The notes under the pieces: generated by a model
Database searches by the model: none
What the model was told of the DNA's origin: nothing
Seen by the model: the letters and a program-made list of their open reading frames with translations, nothing else
From: Stenotrophomonas sp. WZN-1
Lineage (GTDB): Bacteria; Pseudomonadota; Gammaproteobacteria; Xanthomonadales; Xanthomonadaceae
DNA: 64,000 bases
Direction of reading: 5' to 3'
NCBI RefSeq assembly: GCF_002192255.1
Contig: NZ_CP021768.1
Span: 4,172,001-4,236,000 of the forward strand
Shown: positions 51,121 through 59,600 of the stretch, one piece after another
Layout: each line of letters opens with the position of its first letter
Numbering within the stretch: position 1 is the first letter of the stretch
Program-made: the position numbers and the translations under genes

Positions 51121-51690
51121 TCAGGGCTGCTGCCGGATGCGTACCTCGCCATGGCGCATGCGCGCCAGGTCGCCCTGCGCTTCCAGTACGCCGCGCGCGA
51201 CCAGTTTGCGCACGCGCTGAGCGTAGAAGACATAGGCAATGCCGACGCAGCGCTGCGGGTCCAGCGACATCGCGCTGCCCACGATGAAGGCGATTTTTCG
51301 GAACTGCCCATCGCAGTGGGAAAGCAGTTGCGCATCGATCCAGGCGATGTCCTCGTCGGTCAGCGCGGCGATGTTCTGTCGCTGCTGCTCGGTAAGGTGG
51401 GCATCGCTGTCGGGCTCCTCCCCGGTGTCGCGCAGGCAGCCATTGATGGCCAACAGGCGAACCAGCACGTACAGGCCGAACGCCTGCAACTCCTCGTCCG
51501 GCAGCGTCGACGGATCGAGCTGCCCCGCCGCGTAGTCCTTGAAGGTCACGAAGATGCGGTTCTGCCAGCGCCCGGGTTCACCCGTCTGGCGCAGATCATC
51601 CATCACCACGCGCAGGCCGCCGTCAGGCAGTTCGGCCAGGCTGCACAGCACCGCATCGGGGCGGATCGGGTAGGGCTGGTAGCTATCCAT
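51121..51690 (-). CDS. DUF3658-like protein, unknown function
   Basis: 189 residues, soluble. The C-terminal half (LTDEDIAWIDAQLLSHCDGQ then FRKIAFIVGSAM and AQRVRKLVARGVLEAQGDL) resembles the small helical DUF3658 domain; this is a by-eye assignment. The N-terminal half (MDSYQPYPIRPDAVLCSLAE, RIFVTFKDYAAGQLD) is unassigned. The start at 51690 is clear. The gene is divergent from the biotin operon, and the -1 frame after its stop stays coding-like, so its 3' end may be frameshifted. Confidence 0.75.
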   Translation of the reverse strand: MDSYQPYPIRPDAVLCSLAELPDGGLRVVMDDLRQTGEPGRWQNRIFVTFKDYAAGQLDPSTLPDEELQAFGLYVLVRLLAINGCLRDTGEEPDSDAHLTEQQRQNIAALTDEDIAWIDAQLLSHCDGQFRKIAFIVGSAMSLDPQRCVGIAYVFYAQRVRKLVARGVLEAQGDLARMRHGEVRIRQQP

Positions 51691-51760
51691 GGCTCATGCT
51701 CGCGAGTCCGTATGCAGCAATGAACTTACACCGTAGCGCGCATTCCTGGCGGTCGATTTC

Positions 51761-51791
51761 TGTAAACCAAACCGGATTATTTAAGTTGACA
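51761..51791. promoter_or_regulatory. BirA-type operator before bioB
   Basis: TGTAAAC (51761) and GTTGACA (51785) form an imperfect inverted repeat separated by 17 bp, which is the spacing of the core TGTAAAC/GTTTACA halves in the gamma-proteobacterial BirA consensus. It lies about 60 bp before bioB, so biotin-dependent repression is expected. The BirA gene is not in the window. Confidence 0.7.
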
Positions 51792-51849
51792 GGCCTCGCC
51801 GACCCACCCACACTGCCGCCCTCGCTCCATTCGTACCCAAGGTCCCGCC

Positions 51850-52893
51850 ATGGCTGCTGCCATCCGCCACGACTGGCAACACGACGAACTGCAGGCGCTG
51901 TTCGATCTGCCGTTCCCCGAGCTGCTGTTCCGCGCCGCAGCGGTCCACCGCGAGCATTTCGACCCGTCGCAGGTGCAGGTCTCCACGTTGCTGTCGGTGA
52001 AGACCGGCGGCTGCCCGGAAGACTGCGCTTACTGCCCGCAAGCGCAGCGCTACAACACCGGGGTGAACGCGCAGAAGCTGATGGAGACCGACGCAGTGCT
52101 GGCCAAGGCACGCCAGGCCAAGGCCGCCGGTGCCTCGCGCTTCTGCATGGGTGCCGCGTGGCGTTCGCCGAAGGACCGCGACATTCCGAAGGTGGCGGCA
52201 ATGATCGCCGGGGTGAAGGCACTGGGCCTGGAGACCTGCGCCACGCTGGGCATGCTCAGTGGCGAGCAGGCGCGTGCGCTGAAGGACGCCGGCCTGGACT
52301 ACTACAACCACAACCTCGACACCGCGCCGGACTACTACGATTCGATCATCCACACGCGCCAGTACCAGGACCGCCTGGACACGCTGGAGCACGTGCGCGA
52401 TGCCGGCCTGAAGACCTGCTGCGGTGGCATCGTCGGCATGGGCGAGACGCGCGCGCAGCGCGTCGGCCTGCTGCTGGCGCTGGCCACGCTGCCGGCACAT
52501 CCCGATTCGGTGCCGATCAACAAGCTGGTGCAGGTGGCGGGCACGCCGCTGCACGGCAGTGCCGAACTGGACCCGTTCGAGTTCGTGCGCATGATCGCGG
52601 TAGCACGCATCGCCATGCCGCGCTCGATGGTGCGGCTGTCGGCCGGGCGCGAGGCGATGAGCGACGAACTGCAGGCGCTGTGCTTCGTGGCCGGTGCCAA
52701 CTCGATCTTCTACGGCGACAAGCTGCTGACCACCGGCAACCCGGAGAGCGAGCGCGACCTGGCCCTGTTCGCTCGGCTGGGGCTGCAACCGATGGCGGTG
52801 CAGGTGGATGCCGAGGGTCATGACCACGGGGGCACCGTGCACGCTGATATCAGCGCCGATGCGCCGGCCTGTGGCTGCGCTCACGCGGCCTGA
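51850..52893 (+). CDS. bioB: biotin synthase
   Basis: 347 residues. Radical SAM enzyme that inserts sulfur into dethiobiotin. The CxxxCxxC cluster motif is [13 protein letters not shown] (about residues 57-65), and downstream [14 protein letters not shown] and [17 protein letters not shown] match biotin synthases. The C-terminal tail is His-rich and Cys-containing (ACGCAHAA). ATG 51850 is the only good start after the BirA-type operator. It heads the operon bioB-bioF-bioH-SDR-bioC. Confidence 0.97.
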   Translation: MAAAIRHDWQHDELQALFDLPFPELLFRAAAVHREHFDPSQVQVSTLLSVKTGGCPEDCAYCPQAQRYNTGVNAQKLMETDAVLAKARQAKAAGASRFCMGAAWRSPKDRDIPKVAAMIAGVKALGLETCATLGMLSGEQARALKDAGLDYYNHNLDTAPDYYDSIIHTRQYQDRLDTLEHVRDAGLKTCCGGIVGMGETRAQRVGLLLALATLPAHPDSVPINKLVQVAGTPLHGSAELDPFEFVRMIAVARIAMPRSMVRLSAGREAMSDELQALCFVAGANSIFYGDKLLTTGNPESERDLALFARLGLQPMAVQVDAEGHDHGGTVHADISADAPACGCAHAA

Positions 52894-52960
52894 GACGGGC
52901 CGCAAGCAGGCGCCGCGGCAACGCGCTACCCTAGCCGCCCCGTCGCCGCATTCAGCCGCC

Positions 52961-54184
52961 ATGGCCCGCCCCGACCTGACCGCCCGCCTCCACGCCCAAC
53001 GCGCCCTGCGCGATGCCCAAGGCCGTCGCCGCACGCGGCGCACGGTCACCCGTCGTGACGGCGTCCGCCTGGAAGTGGACGGCCAGTGGCTGACCGGCTT
53101 CTGCAGCAACGATTACCTGGGCCTGGCCCAGCAGTTCAGCGTGGTCAACGCACTGCAGGACGCGGCCGCACGCGAAGGCACCGGCGCGGGTGCCTCGCAT
53201 CTGGTCTGCGGCCACCACGCCCTGCATGAGGCGCTGGAGCGCGAAGTGGCGGAATGGCTGGGCTACCCGCGCGCGCTGCTGTTCGGCAGCGGCTTCGCCG
53301 CCAACCTGGCCGTGCAGCAGGCGCTGCTGAGCGAAGAGAACGATGTGTGCGTGCAGGACAAGCTCAACCACGCCAGCCTGCTCGATGCGACGCGGCTGGC
53401 CGGTGCGCGCCTGCGCCGTTATCCGCACCTTGATGCCGAAGGCGCGATGCGCCAGCTCAAGCACGCGCCCGATGGCGCGGCGATGCTGGCCACCGATGGT
53501 GTCTTCAGCATGGATGGTGACATCGCACCGCTGCGTGCATTGTCGCTTGTGGCACGCCTGCAGCAGGCGCTGTTCTATGTGGACGATGCGCATGGCGTGG
53601 GCGTGGTGGGCGATGGCCGCGGCGCGGTCGCCGCCGCCGGGCTGGGCGTGGACGATGTGCCGCTGCAGCTGGTCACGCTGGGCAAGGCACTGGGCGGTTC
53701 CGGCGCGCTGGTGCTGGGCCGCGACGACCTGGTCGAGCACCTGGCCGAAACCGCGCGCCCCTACATCTACACCACCGCGATGCCGCCGCCGCTGGCCGCA
53801 GCAGCACTGGAAGCGGTGCGCCTGGCCCGCCGTGACAACTGGCGGCGCACGAAACTGACCGACCTGATCGCGCTGTTCCGCGGCGAAGCCCGCCGCCATG
53901 GCCTGGACCTGATGGCCTCGGAAACGCCGATCCAGCCGCTGCTGTGTGGCGACGACCACCGCGCCGTGGCGATGTCCAAGGTACTGGAGCAGGCCGGTTG
54001 GCTGGTCGGCGCGATCCGCCCGCCCACGGTGCCCGAAGGCAAGGCGCGCCTGCGCGTCACCCTGTCCGCGTTGCACACCCCCGAGCAGGTGCGTGGGTTG
54101 GTCGAAGCCATCGCCAGCGCGCGCGATCGCGTCGACCTGGCCGCGCGTGAGGCCGCGCCACCGCCGCTGCCTGTCTTTGCCTGA
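52961..54184 (+). CDS. bioF: 8-amino-7-oxononanoate synthase
   Basis: 407 residues from ATG 52961. PLP-dependent alpha-oxoamine synthase that condenses pimeloyl-ACP with L-alanine in the cytoplasm. Visible landmarks are [46 protein letters not shown] (PLP-contacting Asp) and [13 protein letters not shown] with the Schiff-base Lys. It lies 67 bp after bioB and 18 bp before bioH. Confidence 0.96.
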   Translation: MARPDLTARLHAQRALRDAQGRRRTRRTVTRRDGVRLEVDGQWLTGFCSNDYLGLAQQFSVVNALQDAAAREGTGAGASHLVCGHHALHEALEREVAEWLGYPRALLFGSGFAANLAVQQALLSEENDVCVQDKLNHASLLDATRLAGARLRRYPHLDAEGAMRQLKHAPDGAAMLATDGVFSMDGDIAPLRALSLVARLQQALFYVDDAHGVGVVGDGRGAVAAAGLGVDDVPLQLVTLGKALGGSGALVLGRDDLVEHLAETARPYIYTTAMPPPLAAAALEAVRLARRDNWRRTKLTDLIALFRGEARRHGLDLMASETPIQPLLCGDDHRAVAMSKVLEQAGWLVGAIRPPTVPEGKARLRVTLSALHTPEQVRGLVEAIASARDRVDLAAREAAPPPLPVFA

Positions 54185-54202
54185 GCCTGTTGCCGTTTTC
54201 CC

Positions 54203-54982
54203 ATGCATATCGACGTCACCGGCCGGGGGCCGGACCTGATACTGATCCATGGCTGGGCCCTGCAGGGCGGCGTGTTCGCGCCGCTGGTGCAACACCTGGC
54301 CGATCGCTTCACCCTGCATCTGGTTGATCTGCCAGGCCATGGCCACAGCCGCGAGGACACCACGCCGCTGCGCCTGCCGTTCGTGGTCAACGCCATCGCC
54401 GCAGCCACGCCACCGGCGGTGTGGTGCGGTTGGTCGCTGGGCGGCCTGTTCGCGCTGCACGCCGCCGCAACGCTGCCGAAGGTGCGCGGGCTGGCGATGA
54501 TCGCGGCCACGCCGCGCTTCGTGCGTGGCGAAGACTGGCCGTATGCAGTGGAACCGGCGGTGTTCGAACAGTTCGGGCGCGAGCTGGCCAGCGATTTCGG
54601 TGGCACCCTGGAGCGCTTCCTGGCGCTGGATGTGATGGGCTCGGCACACGCCCGCGAGGAGCTGCGCACGCTGCGCCAGCGCCTGGTCGAGCGTGGTGCA
54701 CCCACCGAACGCGCCCTGCTGGAAGGCCTGCGCCTGCTGGAAAGCACCGACCTGCGCGGCGCACTGCCGACGCTGGGCAAACCCAGCCTGTGGATCGCCG
54801 GCCAGCGTGACAGGCTGGTGTCTCCTGCGGCGATGCAGGCCGCCGCGGCACTGGCCCCGGGCGGGCAGGCGCTGACCATCGCCCACGGCGGCCATGCGCC
54901 CTTCCTCGGCCATGCCGACGAGGTCGCCGCGGCCCTGCAACACTTCGTTGCCGGCCTGTCACCGGCCGATGGCGGACAATGA
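54203..54982 (+). CDS. bioH: pimeloyl-ACP methyl ester esterase
   Basis: 259 residues, alpha/beta hydrolase. The oxyanion site is LILIHGWALQGGVF, the nucleophile elbow CGWSLGGLFAL (Ser near 76), the Asp is in WIAGQRDRLVSP and the His in HGGHAPFLGH. It cleaves the methyl ester of pimeloyl-ACP, ending chain extension opened by BioC, and thus feeds BioF. Position in the bio operon makes the assignment firm. Confidence 0.94.
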   Translation: MHIDVTGRGPDLILIHGWALQGGVFAPLVQHLADRFTLHLVDLPGHGHSREDTTPLRLPFVVNAIAAATPPAVWCGWSLGGLFALHAAATLPKVRGLAMIAATPRFVRGEDWPYAVEPAVFEQFGRELASDFGGTLERFLALDVMGSAHAREELRTLRQRLVERGAPTERALLEGLRLLESTDLRGALPTLGKPSLWIAGQRDRLVSPAAMQAAAALAPGGQALTIAHGGHAPFLGHADEVAAALQHFVAGLSPADGGQ

Positions 54983-55011
54983 GCGCCTTCCTCATTCCGC
55001 GGGATTGACGC

Positions 55012-55791
55012 ATGGATCTGGGTATCAACGGCCGCTGGGCACTGGTCTGCGGCGCAAGCAAGGGGTTGGGCCTGGGCTGCGGGCGTGCGCTGGTGCGCGA
55101 GGGCGTCAACGTGGTGATCGTGGCCCGGGGCGAAGCCGCCCTGCAGGCTGCCGCTGAAGAACTCCGTGCCCTGCCCGGCGCTGCCGACGTCCGCGTGGTC
55201 GCCGCCGACGTCACCACCGAGGCCGGCCGTGCCGCGGCGCTGGCCGCATGCCCGCAGGTGGACATCCTGGTCACCAATGCCGGTGGTCCGCCGCCTGGTG
55301 ATTTCCGCAGCTTCGAGCGCGACGACTGGATCGCCGCACTGGACGCCAACATGCTGGCGCCGATCGCGCTGATCCGCGCCACCGTGGACGCGATGATCGC
55401 GCGTGGCTTCGGCCGCATCGTCAACATCACGTCCTCGGCGGTGAAAGCCCCGATCGACATCCTGGCGCTGTCCAACGGCGCGCGCAGCGGCCTGACCGGC
55501 TTCGTCGCCGGGCTGTCGCGCCGCACCGTGGCGCACAACGTCACCATCAACAACCTGCTGCCCGGCCAGTTCGACACCGACCGCCTGCGCGCCAACTTCG
55601 CCCACTCTGCGGGCAAGGACGGCGATGCTGCGGAAGTGGCCGAACACCGCCGCCAGCAGATTCCGGCCGGCCGCTTCGGCACCGCGGATGAATTCGGCGC
55701 CGCCTGCGCCTTCCTGTGCAGCGCACAGGCCGGTTACCTCACCGGGCAGAACCTGCTGATCGACGGCGGCGCCTACCCCGGTACGTTCTAA
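55012..55791 (+). CDS. short-chain dehydrogenase-like protein lacking the usual YxxxK
   Basis: 259 residues. The Rossmann nucleotide site reads LVCGASKGLGLGCGRALV and the NAG motif TNAGGPPPGD, so NAD(P) binding is likely. Where classical SDRs have YxxxK, this protein has ALSNGARSGLTGF: the Tyr position is Leu and the Lys position Ala, although the preceding SSA serines are kept. The C-terminus (LTGQNLLIDGGAYPGTF) is typical SDR. It lies 30 bp after bioH and 13 bp before bioC, inside the biotin operon. A role as an FabG-like helper of the BioC-BioH pathway is tempting, but loss of the catalytic pair argues for a different chemistry or a binding role. Confidence 0.85.
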   Translation: MDLGINGRWALVCGASKGLGLGCGRALVREGVNVVIVARGEAALQAAAEELRALPGAADVRVVAADVTTEAGRAAALAACPQVDILVTNAGGPPPGDFRSFERDDWIAALDANMLAPIALIRATVDAMIARGFGRIVNITSSAVKAPIDILALSNGARSGLTGFVAGLSRRTVAHNVTINNLLPGQFDTDRLRANFAHSAGKDGDAAEVAEHRRQQIPAGRFGTADEFGAACAFLCSAQAGYLTGQNLLIDGGAYPGTF

Positions 55792-55803
55792 GAGACTCTC
55801 GCA

Positions 55804-56688
55804 ATGCCGTCCCACTTCGATGCCCGCCATGTCCGCCGCGCGTTCGCCCGCGCCGCCAACAGCTATGACGCCGCCGCCGCCCTGCAGCGCGAGGTGCAGG
55901 CGCGGCTGATCGAATCGCTGGACTACCTGGAGGCGCGCAAGCCGGAGGTGGTACTGGACATCGGTGCCGGCACCGGTCATGCCAGCGCGCTGATGAAGAA
56001 GCGCTGGCCAAAGGCGCAGGTGATCGCGCTGGACGTGGCGCTGCCGATGCTGGACCAGGCCAAGCGCCAGGCTGGCTGGTGGAAGCCGTTCCAGCGCCTG
56101 TGCGGCGACGCCGCCGCGCTGCCGCTGGCCGACAACAGCGTGGACGTGATCTTCAGCAACCTGTGCCTGCAGTGGGTGGACGACCTGCCGGCGGTATTTG
56201 CCGGGTTCCGTCGCGTGCTCAAGCCCGGTGGCCTGCTGTTGTGCTCCACCTTCGGCCCGGACACGCTGGTCGAACTCAACGAAGCCTTCGCGGCTGCCGA
56301 TGACCGCCCGCACGTGAGCCGCTTCGCGCAGATCGCCCAGTTCGGCGATGCGCTGATGATGGCCGGCTTCCGCGACCCGGTGCTGGACCGCGATCTGTTC
56401 ACTCTGACCTACGACGACCTGCCCTCGCTGATGCGCGAGCTGCGCGCGATGGGCGCGACCAATGCGCGGGTGGACCGCCGCCACACGCTGACCGGGCGTG
56501 GTCGTTTCGCCGCTGCAGCGGCGGCGTATGAACCGATGCGGCGCGCCGACGGCAAGCTGCCCAGCAGCTGGGAAGTGATCTATGCCCACGCCTGGGCTCC
56601 GGACCCGGGCGCACCGATCCGCGAAGGCGGGCACGACGTGGCCTCGGTGCCGGTGTCGGCGATTCCGATCCGGCGCAAGCAGACCTGA
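55804..56688 (+). CDS. bioC: malonyl-ACP O-methyltransferase
   Basis: 294 residues. SAM-dependent methyltransferase that methylates malonyl-ACP to start pimeloyl chain synthesis disguised as a fatty-acid primer. The SAM motif is VVLDIGAGTGHASALMKK (motif I), with IFSNLCLQWVDDLPAVFAGF and FRRVLKPGGLLLCSTFGP as later motifs. It ends the bio operon; a palindromic repeat pair follows. Confidence 0.95.
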   Translation: MPSHFDARHVRRAFARAANSYDAAAALQREVQARLIESLDYLEARKPEVVLDIGAGTGHASALMKKRWPKAQVIALDVALPMLDQAKRQAGWWKPFQRLCGDAAALPLADNSVDVIFSNLCLQWVDDLPAVFAGFRRVLKPGGLLLCSTFGPDTLVELNEAFAAADDRPHVSRFAQIAQFGDALMMAGFRDPVLDRDLFTLTYDDLPSLMRELRAMGATNARVDRRHTLTGRGRFAAAAAAYEPMRRADGKLPSSWEVIYAHAWAPDPGAPIREGGHDVASVPVSAIPIRRKQT

Positions 56689-56712
56689 TCACGCGACCGC
56701 GCACCTGCTTCT

Positions 56713-56792
56713 GGTAGGTGCCAACCTTGGTTGGCACAACCCATCAGATCGCGGTGCCGCCGGCATTGTGCCGACCAAGGTCGGCACCTGCC
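56713..56792. repeat. inverted pair of palindromic repeats
   Basis: GGTAGGTGCCAACCTTGGTT... at 56713-56737 and a reversed GTGCCGACCAAGGTCGGCAC unit at 56768-56792. It sits between convergent bioC and the DUF218 gene, a common site for such elements. Confidence 0.85.
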
Positions 56793-56809
56793 CAAGGCAG
56801 GCTTCTGCC

Positions 56810-57442
56810 TCAGGTATTGGCCGGCGAACTCAGCGGCGGGCGCACCAGGTCGCGGTGGAAGAAATAGATTTCCTGCACCAGGAAGCGCCAGCTGGTGTGG
56901 AAGCTGCGGAAGCGCGTGCTGGGCGTGGACGAGGCCAGTGCGTCGATGCCCAGCGCCTTGCTCAGGCGCAGCGCGCGCGCCATGTGCAACGGGTCGCTGA
57001 CGATGATCACCCGGTGCAGGTCGCGCTGGTCCATCAGCCGCTTGGCTTCGACCAGGTTCTGCACGGTGTTGCGCGAGGCAGTCTCGATCAGGATCGCGTC
57101 GTCGGGCACGCCATGCTTGAGCGCATAACGCCGCGCCACCTGCGATTCGGAGAAGCGCGCACCGGTGCCGCCATAGCCACCGGTGAAGATCAGCAGTGGC
57201 GCGTACTGGGCTTCATAGAGATCCAGGCCATGACGGATGCGTTCTTCGAACACCGGTGACGGCTTGGCGTCATAGGCCGCCGCGCCGAGCACGATGATGG
57301 CGTCGGCCTTGGCCGCCTGGTCGCGCTCACCCACCCAGACGATCCAGGCGGTCACCCCCAGCAGCCAGATCACCAGCAGCACGAACAGCCGCCACAGCCA
57401 GCCCAGCAGGCCGGTGCGAGGCCGGTGCCGGTCGCGGCTCAA
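56810..57442 (-). CDS. DUF218 (YdcF/ElyC-type) membrane protein
   Basis: 210 residues from TTG 57442, chosen because a GGGGGG site lies 4 bp upstream and the start overlaps the dehydratase stop (TTGA). One membrane anchor (LGWLWRLFVLLVIWLLGVTA) precedes a DUF218 domain: KADAIIVLGAAAYDAKPSPV, LIFTGGYGGTGARFSESQVA, ETASRNTVQNLVEAKRLM and VIIVSDPLHMARALRL. E. coli ElyC/SanA relatives affect cell-envelope integrity. Catalytic activity is unproven for the family. Confidence 0.83.
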   Translation of the reverse strand: MSRDRHRPRTGLLGWLWRLFVLLVIWLLGVTAWIVWVGERDQAAKADAIIVLGAAAYDAKPSPVFEERIRHGLDLYEAQYAPLLIFTGGYGGTGARFSESQVARRYALKHGVPDDAILIETASRNTVQNLVEAKRLMDQRDLHRVIIVSDPLHMARALRLSKALGIDALASSTPSTRFRSFHTSWRFLVQEIYFFHRDLVRPPLSSPANT

Positions 57443-58401
57443 GGCGCCCCCCAACGCAGCGCAGGCAGGTCGACATTGCCACCGGACAGCACCAGGCCCA
57501 CGCGCAGGCCGGCGAACCGCTGCGGCTGTGCCAGCACCGCGGCCAGCACGGTGGCCGAGGACGGCTCGACCACCTGCTTGGGCACCTCCCACAGCAGGCG
57601 CATCGCGGCCGTGGTGGCAGCGTCGTCAACCACGATCACCTCGGCGCCGGCCGCACGCAGCAGCGCGAAGTTGGGGGCGCCGATCAGGGTACGCAGGCCA
57701 TCGCAGATCGTGTCCGGGGTGAAAGCCCCCTGGCGCTCGCCTGCGGCCAGCGAACGTGCGGTGTCATCGGCGCCGGCCGGTTCGGCCAGTACCAGCCGGG
57801 TCTGCGGGCTGGCGAGCTGCAGGGCCAGCGCGGTACCGCTGGCGAGGCCACCGCCCCCCACCGGTACCACCAGCACATCGAACGGGCCGTCGCTGTGCAG
57901 CAGTTCCAGGGCCGCGGTGCCCTGTCCGGCCATCACCGCCGGGTCCGCATACGGATGGACCAGGGTCGCGCCGGTATCGGCCTGCACCTTGCCGCAGGTG
58001 GCCTCACGATCGGCGACGGTCGGCGGGCAGCGCCAGAGGGTGGCACCGTGCCGGGCGATGTTGGCCAGCTTGGCCGCCACCGCACCTTCGGGTACCACCA
58101 CGTGGCAGGGAATGCCACGGGTGCGCGCGGCCAGGGCCAGAGCGGCGCCGTGGTTGCCGGAGGAATGGGTGACCACGCCGGCACCGGCGCGATCGGCATC
58201 CAGCGACCACACCGCGTTGCAGGCACCACGGAACTTGAATGCGCCGCCGCGCTGCAGGTGTTCGGCCTTGAACGCCAGCTGCGCGCCGGCCAGCGCATCA
58301 AGCGTGCGCGAGCGCAGCACCGGGGTCACGCTGGCGTGCGGCGCGATCCGCGCAGCGGCAGCCAGGACATCGTCGGCACGGGGCAACAGTGAATCGCTCA
58401 T
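57439..58401 (-). CDS. threonine/serine dehydratase-family PLP enzyme
   Basis: 320 residues, fold-type II PLP enzyme. The PLP lysine is in GGAFKFRGACNAV (near 56), the substrate loop is SSGNHGAALALAA and the phosphate-binding Gly loop GGGGLASGTALAL. The C-terminal LSGGNVDL serine contacts the PLP nitrogen. It has no ACT domain, so it resembles catabolic threonine dehydratase or serine racemase rather than IlvA. The exact substrate is uncertain. ATG 58401. The DUF218 gene overlaps its stop. Confidence 0.85.
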   Translation of the reverse strand: MSDSLLPRADDVLAAAARIAPHASVTPVLRSRTLDALAGAQLAFKAEHLQRGGAFKFRGACNAVWSLDADRAGAGVVTHSSGNHGAALALAARTRGIPCHVVVPEGAVAAKLANIARHGATLWRCPPTVADREATCGKVQADTGATLVHPYADPAVMAGQGTAALELLHSDGPFDVLVVPVGGGGLASGTALALQLASPQTRLVLAEPAGADDTARSLAAGERQGAFTPDTICDGLRTLIGAPNFALLRAAGAEVIVVDDAATTAAMRLLWEVPKQVVEPSSATVLAAVLAQPQRFAGLRVGLVLSGGNVDLPALRWGAP

Positions 58402-58561
58402 GACGCAAGATTAACGTATGGCTCCGCGCTGGCGACCCCGGCACAGGTCATGCCAGCATGAGGGCCTTCACCTTCATTCATCCTGGCCAGTGAAGTTAAG
58501 GGCCGATTCAACGCCTGCGCACGAAGCTGACTGCACTACCCGTCCTCTGGGGGGACCCACC

Positions 58562-59053
58562 ATGAAAACGCGCCTGATGCTTGCCGGTGGCCTGTTGCTG
58601 GCCCTGACCGGCTGCACCACCTACGACTACGTCGGCGGTGGCCGCAGTGGCGGCTACTACCACGGTGCGCCGTCGGTGGAATACCGCTACCCGGCCGGCT
58701 ATCCCTACGACTACGGCTACCCGTACTACGGCGGCTATGGCGGGTACTACGGCGGCTACGGCAATCCGTACTACTCGCGCCCGATCTACCGCCCGCCGCA
58801 CAACCACCGTCCGCCGCCGCGCCCGCCCGGCAACGGTGGCGAGAACCGTCCGCCGCCCCCGTCGCGGCCGTCGTACAACGGCGGTTCGCCATGGCGGAAC
58901 ATGGACTCGATGCGTCGCCCGCCGCAGTCGAACGTCCAGCCGTCGGCGCCCCCGCCGCAGGCCCGTCCGGCACCAGCGCCCAGCGCGCCAAGGATGAACG
59001 GTTCCCCCTGGCGCAACATGGATCGTGGGACGCAGCGCACAGTTGAGCGCTGA
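58562..59053 (+). CDS. Tyr/Gly/Pro-rich lipoprotein with repeated SPWRNMD motif
   Basis: 163 residues from ATG 58562 behind GGGGGG. The signal MKTRLMLAGGLLLALTGC ends in a lipobox (LTGC). A Tyr/Gly-rich stretch follows (YGYPYYGGYGGYYGGYGNPY), then a Pro/Arg-rich stretch. The C-terminal third carries the motif GGSPWRNMDSM and a second NGSPWRNMDRG about 45 residues later. Low-complexity and probably disordered. Outer-membrane or periplasmic attachment is expected. I do not recognise a named family. Confidence 0.78.
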   Translation: MKTRLMLAGGLLLALTGCTTYDYVGGGRSGGYYHGAPSVEYRYPAGYPYDYGYPYYGGYGGYYGGYGNPYYSRPIYRPPHNHRPPPRPPGNGGENRPPPPSRPSYNGGSPWRNMDSMRRPPQSNVQPSAPPPQARPAPAPSAPRMNGSPWRNMDRGTQRTVER

Positions 59054-59162
59054 ACCGTCTTGCATTTCACACGGTCCAAGCCGCACTCTACGGGACCAGT
59101 GACGGCCCGCGTCACAAAGTGACAAAAACGACACGGGCCGCCGCAAAAAGCTCTACGTCGAT

Positions 59163-59255
59163 ATCCGACAGGAACATCTGGATCCCCCCTGTTCCGGCCC
59201 TGTCGGATGTCGGCACCTCTGAAGGCAAACGGCCCCGCAATGCGGGGCCGTTTGC
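59163..59255 (+). ncRNA. candidate small RNA or leader: long hairpin plus strong terminator
   Basis: ATCCGACA-GGAACA (59163-59176) pairs with TGTTCC (59190-59195) and TGTCGGAT (59201-59208), leaving a 5-nt bulge and a loop containing GGA. Seventeen bases later a 14-bp perfect hairpin with a 3-nt loop (59225-59255) is followed by TTTG, which looks like a Rho-independent terminator. Either a free sRNA or the 3' end of the upstream lipoprotein transcript. Strand + is assumed from the T-rich tail. Confidence 0.45.
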
Positions 59256-59260
59256 TTTGC
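59225..59260 (+). terminator. strong hairpin terminator
   Basis: GCAAACGGCCCCGC-AAT-GCGGGGCCGTTTGC: 14-bp perfect arms with a 3-nt loop, followed by TTTG. It probably ends transcripts from the lipoprotein gene and/or the candidate RNA, isolating mnmG. Confidence 0.78.
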
Positions 59261-59600
59261 CGGGTCGCCAACCGGCGAGCGCCCCCGCGTCGGCAGATCC
59301 ACGCCATGCGCGGCTGGGGCTTCCCGACAGCCCCAAAAAACAGGGCCGGACAGTCCCCCGACTGCCGGCCCCCTGCTCCCCCACCGTGCGCCTGTACCGG
59401 CCCCTGTTCCAATTCCGGTCACGGGCGCCTACGGCGCCAGCCACGGTGGGTGCTATTGGGTTATCTGCAAAAATCCTGCCAACTTTAGGGCTGATTTCGA
59501 CGCCGCCCGGCCGGCGCCGACGTCCCGGCCCCGAATGGCGCTAAAATCGCCACCCCGGCGCCGCCCCCGGTCCGCGCCCGCCCCCAGCCGAACAGCCCCC

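Larger units (their letters stand above)
59054..59600. other. structured non-coding region before mnmG
   Basis: About 550 bp with no supported gene. It holds the candidate structured RNA at 59163-59255, a second long hairpin at 59341-59375 (CAGGGCCGG and CAGTC arms), a short GGCGCC palindrome near 59428, and the mnmG promoter and leader. No open frame here has both a ribosome site and coding character. Confidence 0.6.
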
